A stretch of DNA of 64,000 nt from Clostridium sp. 'deep sea' (GCF_014931565.1 NZ_CP063353.1:1240001-1304000), one strand, 5' to 3'. Counted from the stretch's first letter, positions 43,469-53,543 are shown. Notes: generated by a model from the sequence alone, not told the origin. Numbers and translations are program-made.

Positions 43469-45215
43469 TTAAGCAACATTACCTACTGTTTTACCTTCAT
43501 ATTTATGTAATTTACCATTTTGAAAACGATGGTATTTATTAATATTTCTAGAGAAAACATATAATAGAAACTGTTTATACACTTTTTCTGAAGAGCGGTA
43601 ATTAAAGCGTCTAAATTTCTGATTGCCTTTTATATCTCCAAAGTGACCTTCCGTTTGGATTGAGCGTATTTGTCTATTTAAGATACCTTTCTCACTTTGT
43701 ATATTAGTATATGAGTTCTTTTTTAAGGTCTCCCATAGTTCATTAACTTTCATAATTTTATTTTTATGAGCATGTTTTTCTTCATTATATTTATATAAAC
43801 ACTGTGGTTTGAGATGACAGCCATTACAATCATCACAGGCATAAACCTCAAAGGTTTTTGTGTATCCATTTTCTTTATGTTTTTCACTATGACTATGTAA
43901 AAGCTTGCGGTTATTATGACAAATATAATAAGGTTTTTCACAATCTACTTTTTTCATGTTATAGTGTTTTCCGATATTTTGAAAATAGGCTCTTGTTTTC
44001 ATCTTCTCATGTTCTTGTAGTTTTATAAAACTTTGTATTTTACGTTCATGTAAGTAAATTAGGTTTTTTCACTACAATAGCCACTATCTGTAGTTGTCCC
44101 ATCTGGATAATATCCAAAATGTGTTTTATGTTTATTAAGTAATGGGATAAGGGTATTATAGTCTGTTCGGTCATTACTGATGTAACTATGAATAATAAAG
44201 TAATTTTCTACAGCTATCTGAACATTATATGCTGGTTTTAATTGCCCATTTTTCATGTGGTCATCTTTCATTCTCATAAAGGTTGCTTCAATATCTGTTT
44301 TAGAGTAGCTATTACGGTCAGTTCCCATAATCTTAAAATGTGTTTTGTATTTTAGTAATTGCTTACTATAGGTTTCTAGTTGCTCATATAGCTTTTGAAG
44401 CTCATTTTTTGGTTTACCTTTACCACTTGTGAAGGTAATTCCTTCTCCCTTAGCTATTTTTATAAGATTAGCTTGTAATTTTAATAGCTTGATCGGTGAG
44501 GTATTGTCAATTTCTATGATAGTGTTATTTGATCTTTTCTTTTGCCCTTTATTCTTGCGTTTACGATTTTGGGCAATTATTTTTTTTACTTTGTCTATTC
44601 CCTGAATACTAAACATAATGGTATCTGCCAATTTGTATTTTTGGTCATAGCCACCATTTTTAATAAAGATGTTATATCTTGTATATAAGTTATCTATGTT
44701 ATCTAATAGCCCTGCTAAGTGATAGTTAATACTACCTCGCCAAACAAATGTATAACGATTAGCATTTGCCTCTATTTTAGTTCCATCTATATACAATTGC
44801 TTTAGAGTAACATAGTTTTCTTTTTGCAATGTTCTTATAAATTGATAATGTAAGTCTTCTAATATTTCAACTGTCAATTTATTATTGAAGAACTGATAAA
44901 AAGCATCTCGCTTTGGAGTCTCCCCTTAGTTAGCGATATATATACTATATCTCGTTCACATAATTCTACTATTTTATCTACCGAACTTACTCCTTGCATG
45001 TTCGCATACACCATAACTGCATACATCATTATTGGATTATAGCCTTTTCTTCCTCTATTTTTATATCTAGCTAACAGGCTAGTATAGTTTAATTCCTCCA
45101 ATATTTTTATTAAGGTATAGACTGGGTCATTGGCTGGCAATCCTATTTCTGATAGTTTGAAGTTTATTTTTAGTTGTCCTTTTTTGAAAAATTGATTATA
45201 ATATTCTTGTTTCAT
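43469..45215 (-). pseudogene. IS1182-family transposase, split by two frameshifts
   Basis: Three frames follow each other: 44874-45215 (N-terminal, DUF772-like, GYNPIMMYAVMVYANMQG), 44059-44877 (DDE core, LYIDGTKIEANANRYTFVWRG) and 43469-44002 (C-terminal, with a Cys-rich CDDCNGCHLKPQC patch and the GHFGDIKGNQKFRRFNYR DDE end). One base is missing at the AAGGGG stretch near 44917 and one at a six-base A tract (44064-44069). Restoring each rejoins the homology, for example SEKNLIYLHERKIQSF. Together they give a normal IS1182 transposase of about 580 residues. Confidence 0.88.
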
Positions 45216-45247
45216 GTGTAGTTACATTATACAATGTAGCGGGAACG

Positions 45248-45276
45248 AGATGGTCTTTTTTGACCATCTTTTTTCT
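45248..45276 (+). terminator. Hairpin with T-run in the IS1182 right end
   Basis: AGATGGTC (45248-45255) and GACCATCT (45262-45269) pair and are followed by T5 on the plus strand. It points rightwards and may shield folC-side DNA or the element from read-through. Confidence 0.6.
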
Positions 45277-45291
45277 TTTCATATTAAAATA

Positions 45292-45326
45292 AGCAACTCT
45301 ACTCTTTCGAGTATTGTTGCTTTTTA
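45292..45326 (+). terminator. Second rightward terminator in the IS1182 right end
   Basis: AGCAAC (45292-45297) pairs with GTTGCT (45316-45321), with TACTC/GAGTA inside, and a T-run follows. It lies close to the right inverted repeat. Confidence 0.6.
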
Positions 45327-45375
45327 GGATTGTATTTCCCGACAACCCCTTAAGATAACATATATTTAGTAAGAT

Positions 45376-46671
45376 TTACTCTTTAGTTAAAAATGAACGA
45401 GCCTCACCTATAGTGTATAAGGAGCCTGTCACTAATATTATGTCGTCTTCATTAGCTATTTTTTTAGCTTGCTCAATTGCCTTTGTTACAGGTACAATTG
45501 CTCTAACATTTTTTATTAGTTTCTTAGCCTCTTCTGCTAAAACATTTATATTTAATGCTCTGTAATAATCTGGAGCTGTAATAATAGCATAGTCTGTTAA
45601 ATCAGCAATATGCTCTATCATTTCAGCAAAGTCTTTATCTTTTAAGATACCTATTACAGTTATAATTCTTTTATTTTGCTTTAGCTCCCTCATAGATTTT
45701 GCTAAGGCTTTTGTACCATGGGTATTATGGGCACCATCTAGTATTATAGTTGGTTTTTTAGCTACTACTTCCATTCTACCTGGCCATTTCACTTTTTTTA
45801 TGCCCTCAGTTATAGCCTGCCAAGATATTTTATACCCCTTGCTTTGAAGTACCTCTACAGCAGCAATTGCCACACAGGCATTATCTACTTGATGAATACC
45901 GTTTAGTGAAATACTAATATCATATAAGTCACTATTTAGGCTTTCGTAAGTAAACTGCTGACTTTGCAACTTAAACTCTCTATTTTTACTGGCAAAGTTT
46001 TTATTAATGGCATACAATGTTGCCTCTTCTTCGTTTACTCTTTTAGTAATTACAGCTAGCGATTCGTTATCCTTTACACCTGTAATAACTATGCTATTCT
46101 TTTTAATTATCCCAGCCTTTTCATAAGCTATTTTGGCAAGAGTATCACCAAGTATTGCCTGATGATCAAAACCAATTGTGGTTATTACCGCTACTTCTGG
46201 AGCTGGTATTACATTGGTAGCATCAAACCTACCACCTAAGCCAACCTCAAGCACTACAATATCAACCTTTTGCTCAGCATAATACTTTAAAGCAAGTGCT
46301 GTTGTTATTTCGAACTGAGTTGGATGACCAACTGGTGTTTTACTTATCTCTTCGCAGATTAATTTAATTTGCGTTACTAATATAGCTAACTCATTGTTGG
46401 GTATTTCACAACGGTTTATTTGAATACGTTCATTAAATCTCTCTAAAAATGGAGATATATATAAACCTACTCTATAACCAGCTTCTTGTAACATGCCAGT
46501 AATAAAAGCAGAGGTTGATCCTTTACCATTAGTACCTGCTACATGAACAAACTTCAATGATTTTTCGGGAGAACCAAGATGCTTTAAAAGCTCTTTAGTT
46601 CTTGCTAAACCTGGTTTACTTCCAAATCTCTCTATTCCATGTATATAATCTATTGCTTGTTGATAATTCAA
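45376..46671 (-). CDS. folC: FolC, folylpolyglutamate/dihydrofolate synthase
   Basis: This 431-residue protein shows the Mur-ligase-like ATP motif GTNGKGSTSAFI near residue 46, the folate-site segment LGGRFDATNVIPAPEVAVITTIGFDHQAILGDTL near residue 147, and the C-terminal domain motif ILDGAHN near residue 310. It adds glutamates to folates and may make dihydrofolate from dihydropteroate. It follows valS by 12 bases, a common pairing in Firmicutes, and so shares its T-box-controlled transcript. Confidence 0.95.
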   Translation of the reverse strand: MNYQQAIDYIHGIERFGSKPGLARTKELLKHLGSPEKSLKFVHVAGTNGKGSTSAFITGMLQEAGYRVGLYISPFLERFNERIQINRCEIPNNELAILVTQIKLICEEISKTPVGHPTQFEITTALALKYYAEQKVDIVVLEVGLGGRFDATNVIPAPEVAVITTIGFDHQAILGDTLAKIAYEKAGIIKKNSIVITGVKDNESLAVITKRVNEEEATLYAINKNFASKNREFKLQSQQFTYESLNSDLYDISISLNGIHQVDNACVAIAAVEVLQSKGYKISWQAITEGIKKVKWPGRMEVVAKKPTIILDGAHNTHGTKALAKSMRELKQNKRIITVIGILKDKDFAEMIEHIADLTDYAIITAPDYYRALNINVLAEEAKKLIKNVRAIVPVTKAIEQAKKIANEDDIILVTGSLYTIGEARSFLTKE

Positions 46672-46683
46672 TTATAACCCTCA

Positions 46684-49335
46684 CTATTTTAATTTTGCTA
46701 AACTAGCAATTCTATCTTTTACTGCCTGAAGCTGTGCTTTGTAATCCTCTAGTTTTTGGCGTTCAGCATCAACAATATGGGCTGGAGCTTTACTAACAAA
46801 TTTTTCATTATTTATTTTGCCGTTAGCCCTTTTAACCTCACCTTGTAATCGTTTTAACTCCTTCTGTAAACGTTCAGTCTCTTTAGCTAAGTCTATTAAC
46901 CCTGCTAGTGGCAAGTAAATTGTTGCCCCACTTACGATAGCTGTTAACGCCTCTTCAGTAGGTGCTTGATCTTTTTGCAACAGTTTAACCTCAAGCTCAC
47001 CTAAACCAGCTAGAGTCTTTAGATATATTTCATTTTTAATAAACATCTGCTGAGTCTCTATGTTATCTGCCATTATTATGGCTTTTATTCTTTGACTAGG
47101 TTTAACATCTGATTCTTGACGAATGTTTCTAATTGAACGAACTGCGTCCATTAATACCGCCATTACTTTTTCAGTGTCTTCGTTGTAATAGTTTGCTTCT
47201 GGTAGTGCAGTAATTACAATCGACTCACCTTTGTGAGGCAATGACTGCCAAAGTTCTTCTGTGATAAATGGCATAAATGGATGTAGAAGCTGTAAAGTAC
47301 CACTAAGCACAGTTATTAACACTGAACGTGTAGTTAACTTATCTGCTTCATTATCACTATATAAGCGAGGTTTAGCCATTTCAATATACCAATCGCAGTA
47401 TTCACTCCACAAAAAGTCATATAACATACGTGCTGCTTCACCAAATTCATAACGATTAACAACTCTATTAATTTCTGTTATAAGGGTACTAAATCTACTT
47501 AATATCCACTTATCTGCCAAAGACAAGTTTTCTGTTAAGTTTATATCACTCCATTTAAATTCAGCTAAGTTAAGCTGTACAAAACGAGCAGCATTCCACA
47601 TTTTGTTGGTAAAGTTGCGGTTAGACTCTAGTCTTTCCATATGAAAACGCATATCGTTACCCGGAGTATTGCCAGTTACTAGGGTAAAGCGTAATACATC
47701 TGCTCCAAAATCAGCAATAGCCTCTAGTGGGTCTACCCCATTGCCTAAACTTTTACTCATTTTTCGACCCTGGCTATCTCGAACTAAACCATGTAATAAA
47801 ACAGTATCGAATGGCACTTGATCTGTACACTCTAAACCCATAGTTATCATTCTCACAACCCAAAAGAAGATTATATCGTAACCAGTTACTAAAGTAGAAG
47901 TAGGATAAAAATCTAGTTGTTCTGGCTTTAGGTCAGGCCAGCCTTGGGTAGAGAATGGCCATAATGCTGAACTAAACCATGTGTCTAACACATCTTCATC
48001 TTGTATTAGGTTTTTACCACCACATTTAGGGCAAGTGCTTGGAGTCTCTTTGCTTACTATTATTTCACCACAGGTACAATACCATGCAGGAATTTGATGT
48101 CCCCACCATAATTGACGACTAATACACCAGTCTCTAATTTTTTCTAACCACTGTAAATATATTTTTTCAAATCTATCAGGTACAAATTTTACGTCTTTTT
48201 TACGGGCAGCCTCAATGGCTCTTTCAGCTAAAGGTTTCATTTTTACAAACCACTGATTTTTAATTAGTGGCTCAACTGTAGTTTCACAGCGGGTACAGTG
48301 GCCAACGTTATGTTGGTGGTCTTCTATGTTTCGTAGTAAACCAATTCCCTCTAAGTCTCTAATTAACGCTTTACGACAATCGTATCGGCTCATACCAGTG
48401 TAAGGAGCTCCATTTTCATTGATGGTAGCGTCTTCATTCATTATATTTATTTCTGGTAAGTTATGTCGTTGCCCAATAGCAAAGTCATTTGGGTCATGTG
48501 CAGGTGTTATTTTAACAGCACCAGAACCAAACTCTTTTTCTACATAGTAGTCAGCAACAATTGGTATTTTACGGTTGGCAATTGGTAGAATACAATGTTT
48601 GCCAACTAAATGTTTGTAACGCTCATCATCCGGATGCACTGCTACCGCAACATCACCTAGTATTGTTTCGGGTCTGGTAGTCGCTATAATAATCTCTCCC
48701 TCACCCTCAGCTAAAGGGTAAGCTACATGATATAGTTTACCAGCACTCTCGTGGTGTTCTACTTCTATGTCGGAAAGTGTTGTACCACACTCTGGACACC
48801 AGTTAATTATATAACTACCTTTATATATTAAACCCTTTTCATAAAGGCTTACAAAGGCTTCTTTAACGGCCTTAGAGCACCTTTCATCCATAGTAAAGGA
48901 TTCTCGATCCCAATCACAAGAGCTACCTAAAGCACGTAATTGATTTGTAATTGTACTACCGTATTTATCTTTCCATTGCCATACTCTCTCTATAAACTTC
49001 TCCCTACCTAGGTCCTGCATGTCTATTCCCTCTTTACGTAGGGCATCTCGTACCTTACGTTGGGTGGCAATTCCCGCATGATCTGTACCAGGAATCCAAC
49101 ATGCTTCGTAACCTTGTTGGCGTTTATAACGAACTAATATATCTTGTAAAGTCATGTCTAAAGCATGACCTATATGCAATTGACCTGTTACATTAGGGGG
49201 AGGCATCATTATTGAAAACTTACCCTTAGAAGGGTCTCTTTTTACTGGTTTAAAATAGCCCTTTTCTTCCCATAATTTATACCATTTTTTTTCGGTGTCT
49301 GTATGATTATAATTCTTTGGTATTTGTTGTGACAT
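46684..49335 (-). CDS. valS: ValS, valyl-tRNA synthetase
   Basis: The ATG at 49335 is chosen because TAGGAGG lies 8 bases upstream; an earlier in-frame start has no such site. The 883-residue class Ia synthetase shows the HIGH motif in GQLHIGHALDMTL near residue 45, the zinc-like Cys set, the editing domain (ATTRPETILGDVAVAVHP), the KMSKS motif (GRKMSKSLGNGVDPLE) near residue 525, and the C-terminal coiled coil that binds tRNA. Control is by the T-box leader upstream. Confidence 0.97.
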   Translation of the reverse strand: MSQQIPKNYNHTDTEKKWYKLWEEKGYFKPVKRDPSKGKFSIMMPPPNVTGQLHIGHALDMTLQDILVRYKRQQGYEACWIPGTDHAGIATQRKVRDALRKEGIDMQDLGREKFIERVWQWKDKYGSTITNQLRALGSSCDWDRESFTMDERCSKAVKEAFVSLYEKGLIYKGSYIINWCPECGTTLSDIEVEHHESAGKLYHVAYPLAEGEGEIIIATTRPETILGDVAVAVHPDDERYKHLVGKHCILPIANRKIPIVADYYVEKEFGSGAVKITPAHDPNDFAIGQRHNLPEINIMNEDATINENGAPYTGMSRYDCRKALIRDLEGIGLLRNIEDHQHNVGHCTRCETTVEPLIKNQWFVKMKPLAERAIEAARKKDVKFVPDRFEKIYLQWLEKIRDWCISRQLWWGHQIPAWYCTCGEIIVSKETPSTCPKCGGKNLIQDEDVLDTWFSSALWPFSTQGWPDLKPEQLDFYPTSTLVTGYDIIFFWVVRMITMGLECTDQVPFDTVLLHGLVRDSQGRKMSKSLGNGVDPLEAIADFGADVLRFTLVTGNTPGNDMRFHMERLESNRNFTNKMWNAARFVQLNLAEFKWSDINLTENLSLADKWILSRFSTLITEINRVVNRYEFGEAARMLYDFLWSEYCDWYIEMAKPRLYSDNEADKLTTRSVLITVLSGTLQLLHPFMPFITEELWQSLPHKGESIVITALPEANYYNEDTEKVMAVLMDAVRSIRNIRQESDVKPSQRIKAIIMADNIETQQMFIKNEIYLKTLAGLGELEVKLLQKDQAPTEEALTAIVSGATIYLPLAGLIDLAKETERLQKELKRLQGEVKRANGKINNEKFVSKAPAHIVDAERQKLEDYKAQLQAVKDRIASLAKLK

Positions 49336-49532
49336 AATAATCCTCCTATTACGATTGTTTATACATAGATTTAGCAATGGTTCTAACCTTGTTTTAACAA
49401 TGGTTATAGCGATTGGGTTTAAAGTTACGGTTGCTTGTAACTCAACTCCCTATTGGAGGACATGAAGCCCTCCACTACAATAGCTACATCTACTACGTCC
49501 ATTGCTCTGTCAACTGCTTAATCCACTACAAT
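49336..49532. other. 5' untranslated spacer between T-box terminator and valS
   Basis: About 200 bases between the T-box terminator and the valS ribosome binding site. They hold a short palindrome TGGAGG-N8-CCCTCCA (49454-49475), distantly like the GGGAGAG group. No gene is seen. Confidence 0.5.
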
Positions 49533-49760
49533 AAAAAAAACCCTTTCATCTTTAATAAAGGACGAAAGAGCTCCGCGGTACCACCTTAATTTTGCTATCT
49601 AGCAACACTTTATAATTATAACGGAATTACCGGTTGTTACTACTTAAGTTCGCAACAACACCTCATGGGCTACGTTCATTAGATCTTTCAAAAACAGGTT
49701 TTCAGCCTAGGACCCATTATCTCTACTTGCTTATTCTAATTACTCTTCCCAATCTTAGGT
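49533..49760 (-). promoter_or_regulatory. T-box riboswitch (tRNA-Val) controlling valS-folC
   Basis: The conserved T-box core AAGGTGGTACCGCGG is present on the minus strand (49570s), followed by a terminator stem CTTTCGTCCTTT / AAAGATGAAAG with T8 (about 49533-49567). Upstream is a stem I with AGAGATAATGGG pairing CCCATGAGG (K-turn-like) and a specifier region GAACGTAGC; the triplet GTA is a valine codon. Uncharged tRNA-Val binding should stabilise the antiterminator and raise valS expression. Confidence 0.9.
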
Positions 49761-49894
49761 TATGATTTTTTTGTAATATATCATAAAATTTGCGTTAATG
49801 TCAATGTATTTAAAGCTTAAATCTCAACTTCACTTTCTTGACTTAATTATCTTTAGCTCATTGTTTAAGGCTACTGCATATAATTTTAAGCAAG

Positions 49895-51211
49895 CTAAGC
49901 AATACTATCAAATACTTCTTTTAGTTTAGCTGCATAATCTCTACTCTCTTCATATAAAGACCAAGTATTTAGTGCATTGCTAAATAGTCTATCAAAATGT
50001 TCTTGATCCCAGTTTACTAATACATCTGTATCTACATTTGATTGCAGTTTACTTTTTATATATAAAATCATATAACATAGTTGAACGGTTAAGATATGAC
50101 AACTATTTAAGTGATACTGCTTTATTATTTGCTCATAGTTTTTATCACCAAAACGGGTTTGTCTATATAGTTTCACAAACTCTTCTTCTTGCTCTATAGA
50201 TAAATCAACTATGGGGTCTTTTAGTAAATCTATTAAATTAGTCATATCTGAGCTAGTATCATAGTCGCTCCAATTTCTAATTACTGGATTATTGTCATTT
50301 ACAAACATTTCATAAGGAGTTAATGATTTAAATCTAATATTACGTTCAAAGTTGTCTCCTAACCAAACTGCTGTACTATAGTATTCGTTTAATAAGTCAT
50401 TTATTTGAGCCTCTGATAATAGCTTAGCCTTAACAAGCTGTTTTAAACCAGAATGTAACATTTTACGAAAATCTTCTGCTTGCATTGCTCTACGTGATGG
50501 TACCAATAATGAAACATTTTTAAATGCATTATGGGCATGGGCTAATTGAATTGTAATTGTTTTTATTAAATCTAATTTTTGAGTATCCTCTATGTTTACC
50601 AACACATCTTTGAGCAATGTTAAACCACAAAATTCAGTTAATACAAAATTTTTCTTTTCATCAAAAAAATATATTTTAGGTACAATATTACTGTATTCAT
50701 TAATCTTTTTAGTTATTTCAACATCTATAGCAAACTTTTTGGTTCTAACCTCAATTACTCTTCCCTCTTTTTCAAGTTTTGCTTGATCTCTAAGCATTCC
50801 TTGCGCCATTTCTATCCCAGCTGAATGAGTAGATGTAGCTAATCCAGCACCAGTTGAGTTCATTGACTCATCTTTTGGGCGAGATTTTTTTTGCTCTGCT
50901 TCGAATTGCTCTTCAGCGTAGTCAGCAGATGGATCATATATACATCCCTCAAAAAGGTACTGTTTACCACTGTTATCTTTAGCATTGATTTGGTAATAAT
51001 ATTTATCATTGATGTAATTTTCAGTCTTCATTTGTTGAGGTTCAAAGCTTTCTATAATAATACTTTCATCATTAAAAGCTATTTTAGGAAAGACCTTTTG
51101 AAACAAAGTTGTTATGTATTTTTTTGTTAGTTTAAATTTCTTAACAAATTTTGTAATGAAAAAGATAACAACCGCCACTGCTAATACTGAAAGCACAATG
51201 CCCTTAACCAT
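49895..51211 (-). CDS. Membrane-anchored pseudokinase-like protein
   Basis: This 438-residue protein has an N-terminal membrane anchor (about 5-22), a spacer, and a C-terminal half that reads like an aminoglycoside-phosphotransferase/kinase fold: hinge-like NFVLTEFCGLTLLKDVL, helical lobe, then RFKSLTPYEMFVND, NNPVIRNWSDYDTSSDMTNLIDLLKDPIVDLS. That last stretch matches HxDLTPxN...IIDWxD...DLAxLLRDP in pattern, but the catalytic Asp, Asn and metal-binding Asp are Ser, Glu and Asn. It looks catalytically dead. Function is unknown; AGGAGG precedes the ATG. Confidence 0.5.
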   Translation of the reverse strand: MVKGIVLSVLAVAVVIFFITKFVKKFKLTKKYITTLFQKVFPKIAFNDESIIIESFEPQQMKTENYINDKYYYQINAKDNSGKQYLFEGCIYDPSADYAEEQFEAEQKKSRPKDESMNSTGAGLATSTHSAGIEMAQGMLRDQAKLEKEGRVIEVRTKKFAIDVEITKKINEYSNIVPKIYFFDEKKNFVLTEFCGLTLLKDVLVNIEDTQKLDLIKTITIQLAHAHNAFKNVSLLVPSRRAMQAEDFRKMLHSGLKQLVKAKLLSEAQINDLLNEYYSTAVWLGDNFERNIRFKSLTPYEMFVNDNNPVIRNWSDYDTSSDMTNLIDLLKDPIVDLSIEQEEEFVKLYRQTRFGDKNYEQIIKQYHLNSCHILTVQLCYMILYIKSKLQSNVDTDVLVNWDQEHFDRLFSNALNTWSLYEESRDYAAKLKEVFDSIA

Positions 51212-51267
51212 ACAATATCCTCCTGTTTACTAAATATATAATGAACATGTAATATGCTCTAGATATA

Positions 51268-51408
51268 CTGTTGATAAAATGCCCTTTCTTTTATTACCTG
51301 TGTATGTTGCACACCTTAATAACAAACACTATCAACAGGCTATCATTTTGTTAACTCTGTTAACAAAATGAAGCGAACACATAAAATGTTCGCTTCTACT
51401 TTTTTTTA
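51268..51408. other. Highly structured intergenic stretch with twin hairpins
   Basis: CATTTTGTTAAC-TCT-GTTAACAAAATG (51344-51370) and GAAGCGAACA-N7-TGTTCGCTTC (51370-51396) abut each other. The second is followed by a T8 run on the plus strand. CTGTTGATA/TATCAACAG (51268-51276 and 51330-51338) pairs across them. Both flanking genes are minus-strand, so the plus-directed terminator has no obvious gene to end. Confidence 0.55.
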
Positions 51409-51498
51409 ATACTAAGAAGTAACATATACTATTAGTTATTATAACTCGTAATATAATTTTTTCCTAATATATTTTTATATTTAATATGTTATATTAGT

Positions 51499-52899
51499 TT
51501 AAATTGGGTGAACGCCTTTATCTCCGGCTTCTTCATGTTCATTTAAAGTCTCATAGTCTACTTTATACTTTTTTGTTTGGCGGAGTTTTAAATATTTTTC
51601 TGCAACCTGTGGGAAAGCAGCGTAAGACAATACGTCTTCGTCTTTCTCCATATATTCAGCAATGGCTTTTTTAGCATCTTCATAACCAGGCTTTAGTGTT
51701 TCAGCAGGTCTACAGGTAATAACCTCAGCATCACCAATTATGCTTCTACGAAATTCTTCGTCAATTGTTCCTGGTGGTCTTCCATAGTAACCTTTGAGAT
51801 AATTTTTAACCTCATTAGTAACCATTTTATATCTCTCACCAGCTAAAACATTCATAACTGATTGCGCACCTACCATTTGACTTGATGGTGTAACCAATGG
51901 TGGATAACCTAAGTCTTTACGAACACGTGGAACCTCTGCTAATACAGCAGGTATTTTGTCTAATTGACCCTCTAACTGTTTTCTAAAGTTAGATAACATT
52001 CCACCAGGTACCTGATACTTTAATACATTAATATCTACAGACTTGTCCACTAATTTAGACTCGGGGTATTTCTTTTTAATGCCTTCGAAATACTCAGCTA
52101 TTTCAGACAATAACTCTGAATCTAAACCTGTATCATAAGGTGTACCCTGTAGAGTAGCAACCATAGGTCCAGTAGCAGGCTGTGATGTTCCCATAGCTAG
52201 AGGAGCAAATGCTAGGTCTATAATATCTACACCAGATTCAATTGCTTGCATGTACATCATATTACCCATACCACTTGTCATATGAGTATGAAGATGAATA
52301 GGTACGTTGAGTTCCTTTTTCATTTGTTTGATTAAATCACGAGCTAAATATGGCTTTAAAATACCTGCCATATCCTTAAGACAAATTTGATCGCAACCAA
52401 TTTGAACTAATTCTTTGGCTGTTTTAATGTAGTGTTTTATATCATGTACTGGGCTTATTGTATATACAACTGTACCCTCAGCAATACCGCCAGCTTTTTT
52501 AGTAAATTCGATAGCTTTTTGCATATTACGTACATCATTTAAAGCATCAAAAATACGTAAAATATCTATGCCATGTTCAACAGTTTTTTCAACAAATTTC
52601 TGTAAAATATCATCAGGATAATGTTTATATCCTAAGATATTTTGACCTCTTAACAACATCTGTAACTTAGTATTTTTAACACGTTTGCGAATTTCATCAA
52701 GGCGATCCCATGGATCTTCATTTAAATACCTTAAACAAGAGTCAAATGTTGCGCCGCCCCAAACTTCCATTGAGTAAAAGCCAACTGAATCCATCTTTTC
52801 GAGAATAGGTAACATATCCTCAGTTTTCATTCTTGTAGCCCATAATGACTGATGGCCATCTCGCAAAGTGGTATCGGTTATTTTTAATCTTTTATCCAT
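51499..52899 (-). CDS. oadA: Oxaloacetate decarboxylase alpha-type carboxyltransferase (no biotin domain)
   Basis: This 466-residue protein has the HMGL-like TIM barrel of carboxyltransferases: ITDTTLRDGHQSLWATRM (metal/active-site Asp and Arg), the metal His pair in PIHLHTHMTSGM, and the conserved QVPGGMLSNFRKQLEGQ. The C-terminus ends without a biotinyl lysine (MKM), so it is the 5S-type/OadA barrel alone and needs a separate biotin carrier. It may act in oxaloacetate or methylmalonyl decarboxylation. No partner subunits lie next to it. Confidence 0.88.
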   Translation of the reverse strand: MDKRLKITDTTLRDGHQSLWATRMKTEDMLPILEKMDSVGFYSMEVWGGATFDSCLRYLNEDPWDRLDEIRKRVKNTKLQMLLRGQNILGYKHYPDDILQKFVEKTVEHGIDILRIFDALNDVRNMQKAIEFTKKAGGIAEGTVVYTISPVHDIKHYIKTAKELVQIGCDQICLKDMAGILKPYLARDLIKQMKKELNVPIHLHTHMTSGMGNMMYMQAIESGVDIIDLAFAPLAMGTSQPATGPMVATLQGTPYDTGLDSELLSEIAEYFEGIKKKYPESKLVDKSVDINVLKYQVPGGMLSNFRKQLEGQLDKIPAVLAEVPRVRKDLGYPPLVTPSSQMVGAQSVMNVLAGERYKMVTNEVKNYLKGYYGRPPGTIDEEFRRSIIGDAEVITCRPAETLKPGYEDAKKAIAEYMEKDEDVLSYAAFPQVAEKYLKLRQTKKYKVDYETLNEHEEAGDKGVHPI

Positions 52900-52961
52900 T
52901 ACTTCACTTCCCGCCTCTTTGATATATAGTTTATTGTATACAGTATTTCTATTGTACCCTA

Positions 52962-53543
52962 TTAAATCAAATTTGCCAACTCATTTATCAATGAATCTCC
53001 ACCAAATTTTTTTTCACTTGAAATAACAAACATTCTGTTAGGGTCTTTCATTCCTAATTCTCTAGCAATTTTCAGAGCTTGTTGTTTTTGCTTTGTTTTA
53101 CCAATTTTATCTGCTTTAGTTATTACTAAAAGCCACGGAATATTTAAATGTTGTAGATAATTAGCCATTTCTTTATCTAAGGCTGTGGCATCATGTCTGA
53201 TATCTGTAACCTGAATTACACCTTTAAGTTGGTCACGATTTTCCATATAACGTTCCATTTCATGGCGCCATTTTTTACGCATGTCTATACTAACCTTAGC
53301 ATAGCCATAACCTGGCAAGTCTACAAAGTAAAAAGAATTATTAATTAAGTAATAATTAAAGGTCTGGGTTCTACCGGGTGATGAGCTAGTTCTTGCTAGT
53401 TTTTTTTTGTTAACTAAATAGTTAAGTAGTGAAGATTTACCTACATTAGAACGACCTGCAAAAGCAAATTCCGCAAAACCCGTAGTTGGACAATGTTCTA
53501 ATGTAGGAGCCGATTTTATAAACTCCGATTGTTTTATTTTCAT
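52962..53543 (-). CDS. engB: EngB/YsxC ribosome-biogenesis GTPase
   Basis: This 193-residue protein has the P-loop GRSNVGKSSLLN near residue 31, switch region SSPGRTQTFNYY, G3 DLPGYGYA, and G4 TKADK. It is a small Obg-like GTPase for assembly of the large ribosomal subunit. It starts 2 bases after the lon stop, in the usual lonB-lonA-engB order. Confidence 0.95.
   Translation of the reverse strand: MKIKQSEFIKSAPTLEHCPTTGFAEFAFAGRSNVGKSSLLNYLVNKKKLARTSSSPGRTQTFNYYLINNSFYFVDLPGYGYAKVSIDMRKKWRHEMERYMENRDQLKGVIQVTDIRHDATALDKEMANYLQHLNIPWLLVITKADKIGKTKQKQQALKIARELGMKDPNRMFVISSEKKFGGDSLINELANLI

Larger units (their letters stand above)
43292..45351 (-). mobile_element. IS1182-family insertion sequence, decayed
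   Basis: Terminal inverted repeats AAGGGGTTGTCGTGAAATA (43292-43310) and its complement with one mismatch (45333-45351) bound about 2,060 bases. The single transposase gene is split by two frameshifts. Three hairpin terminators lie inside the ends. No clear target duplication is seen. The transposase and ends match IS1182-type elements, but the copy cannot move on its own unless the frame breaks are artefacts. Confidence 0.8.
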
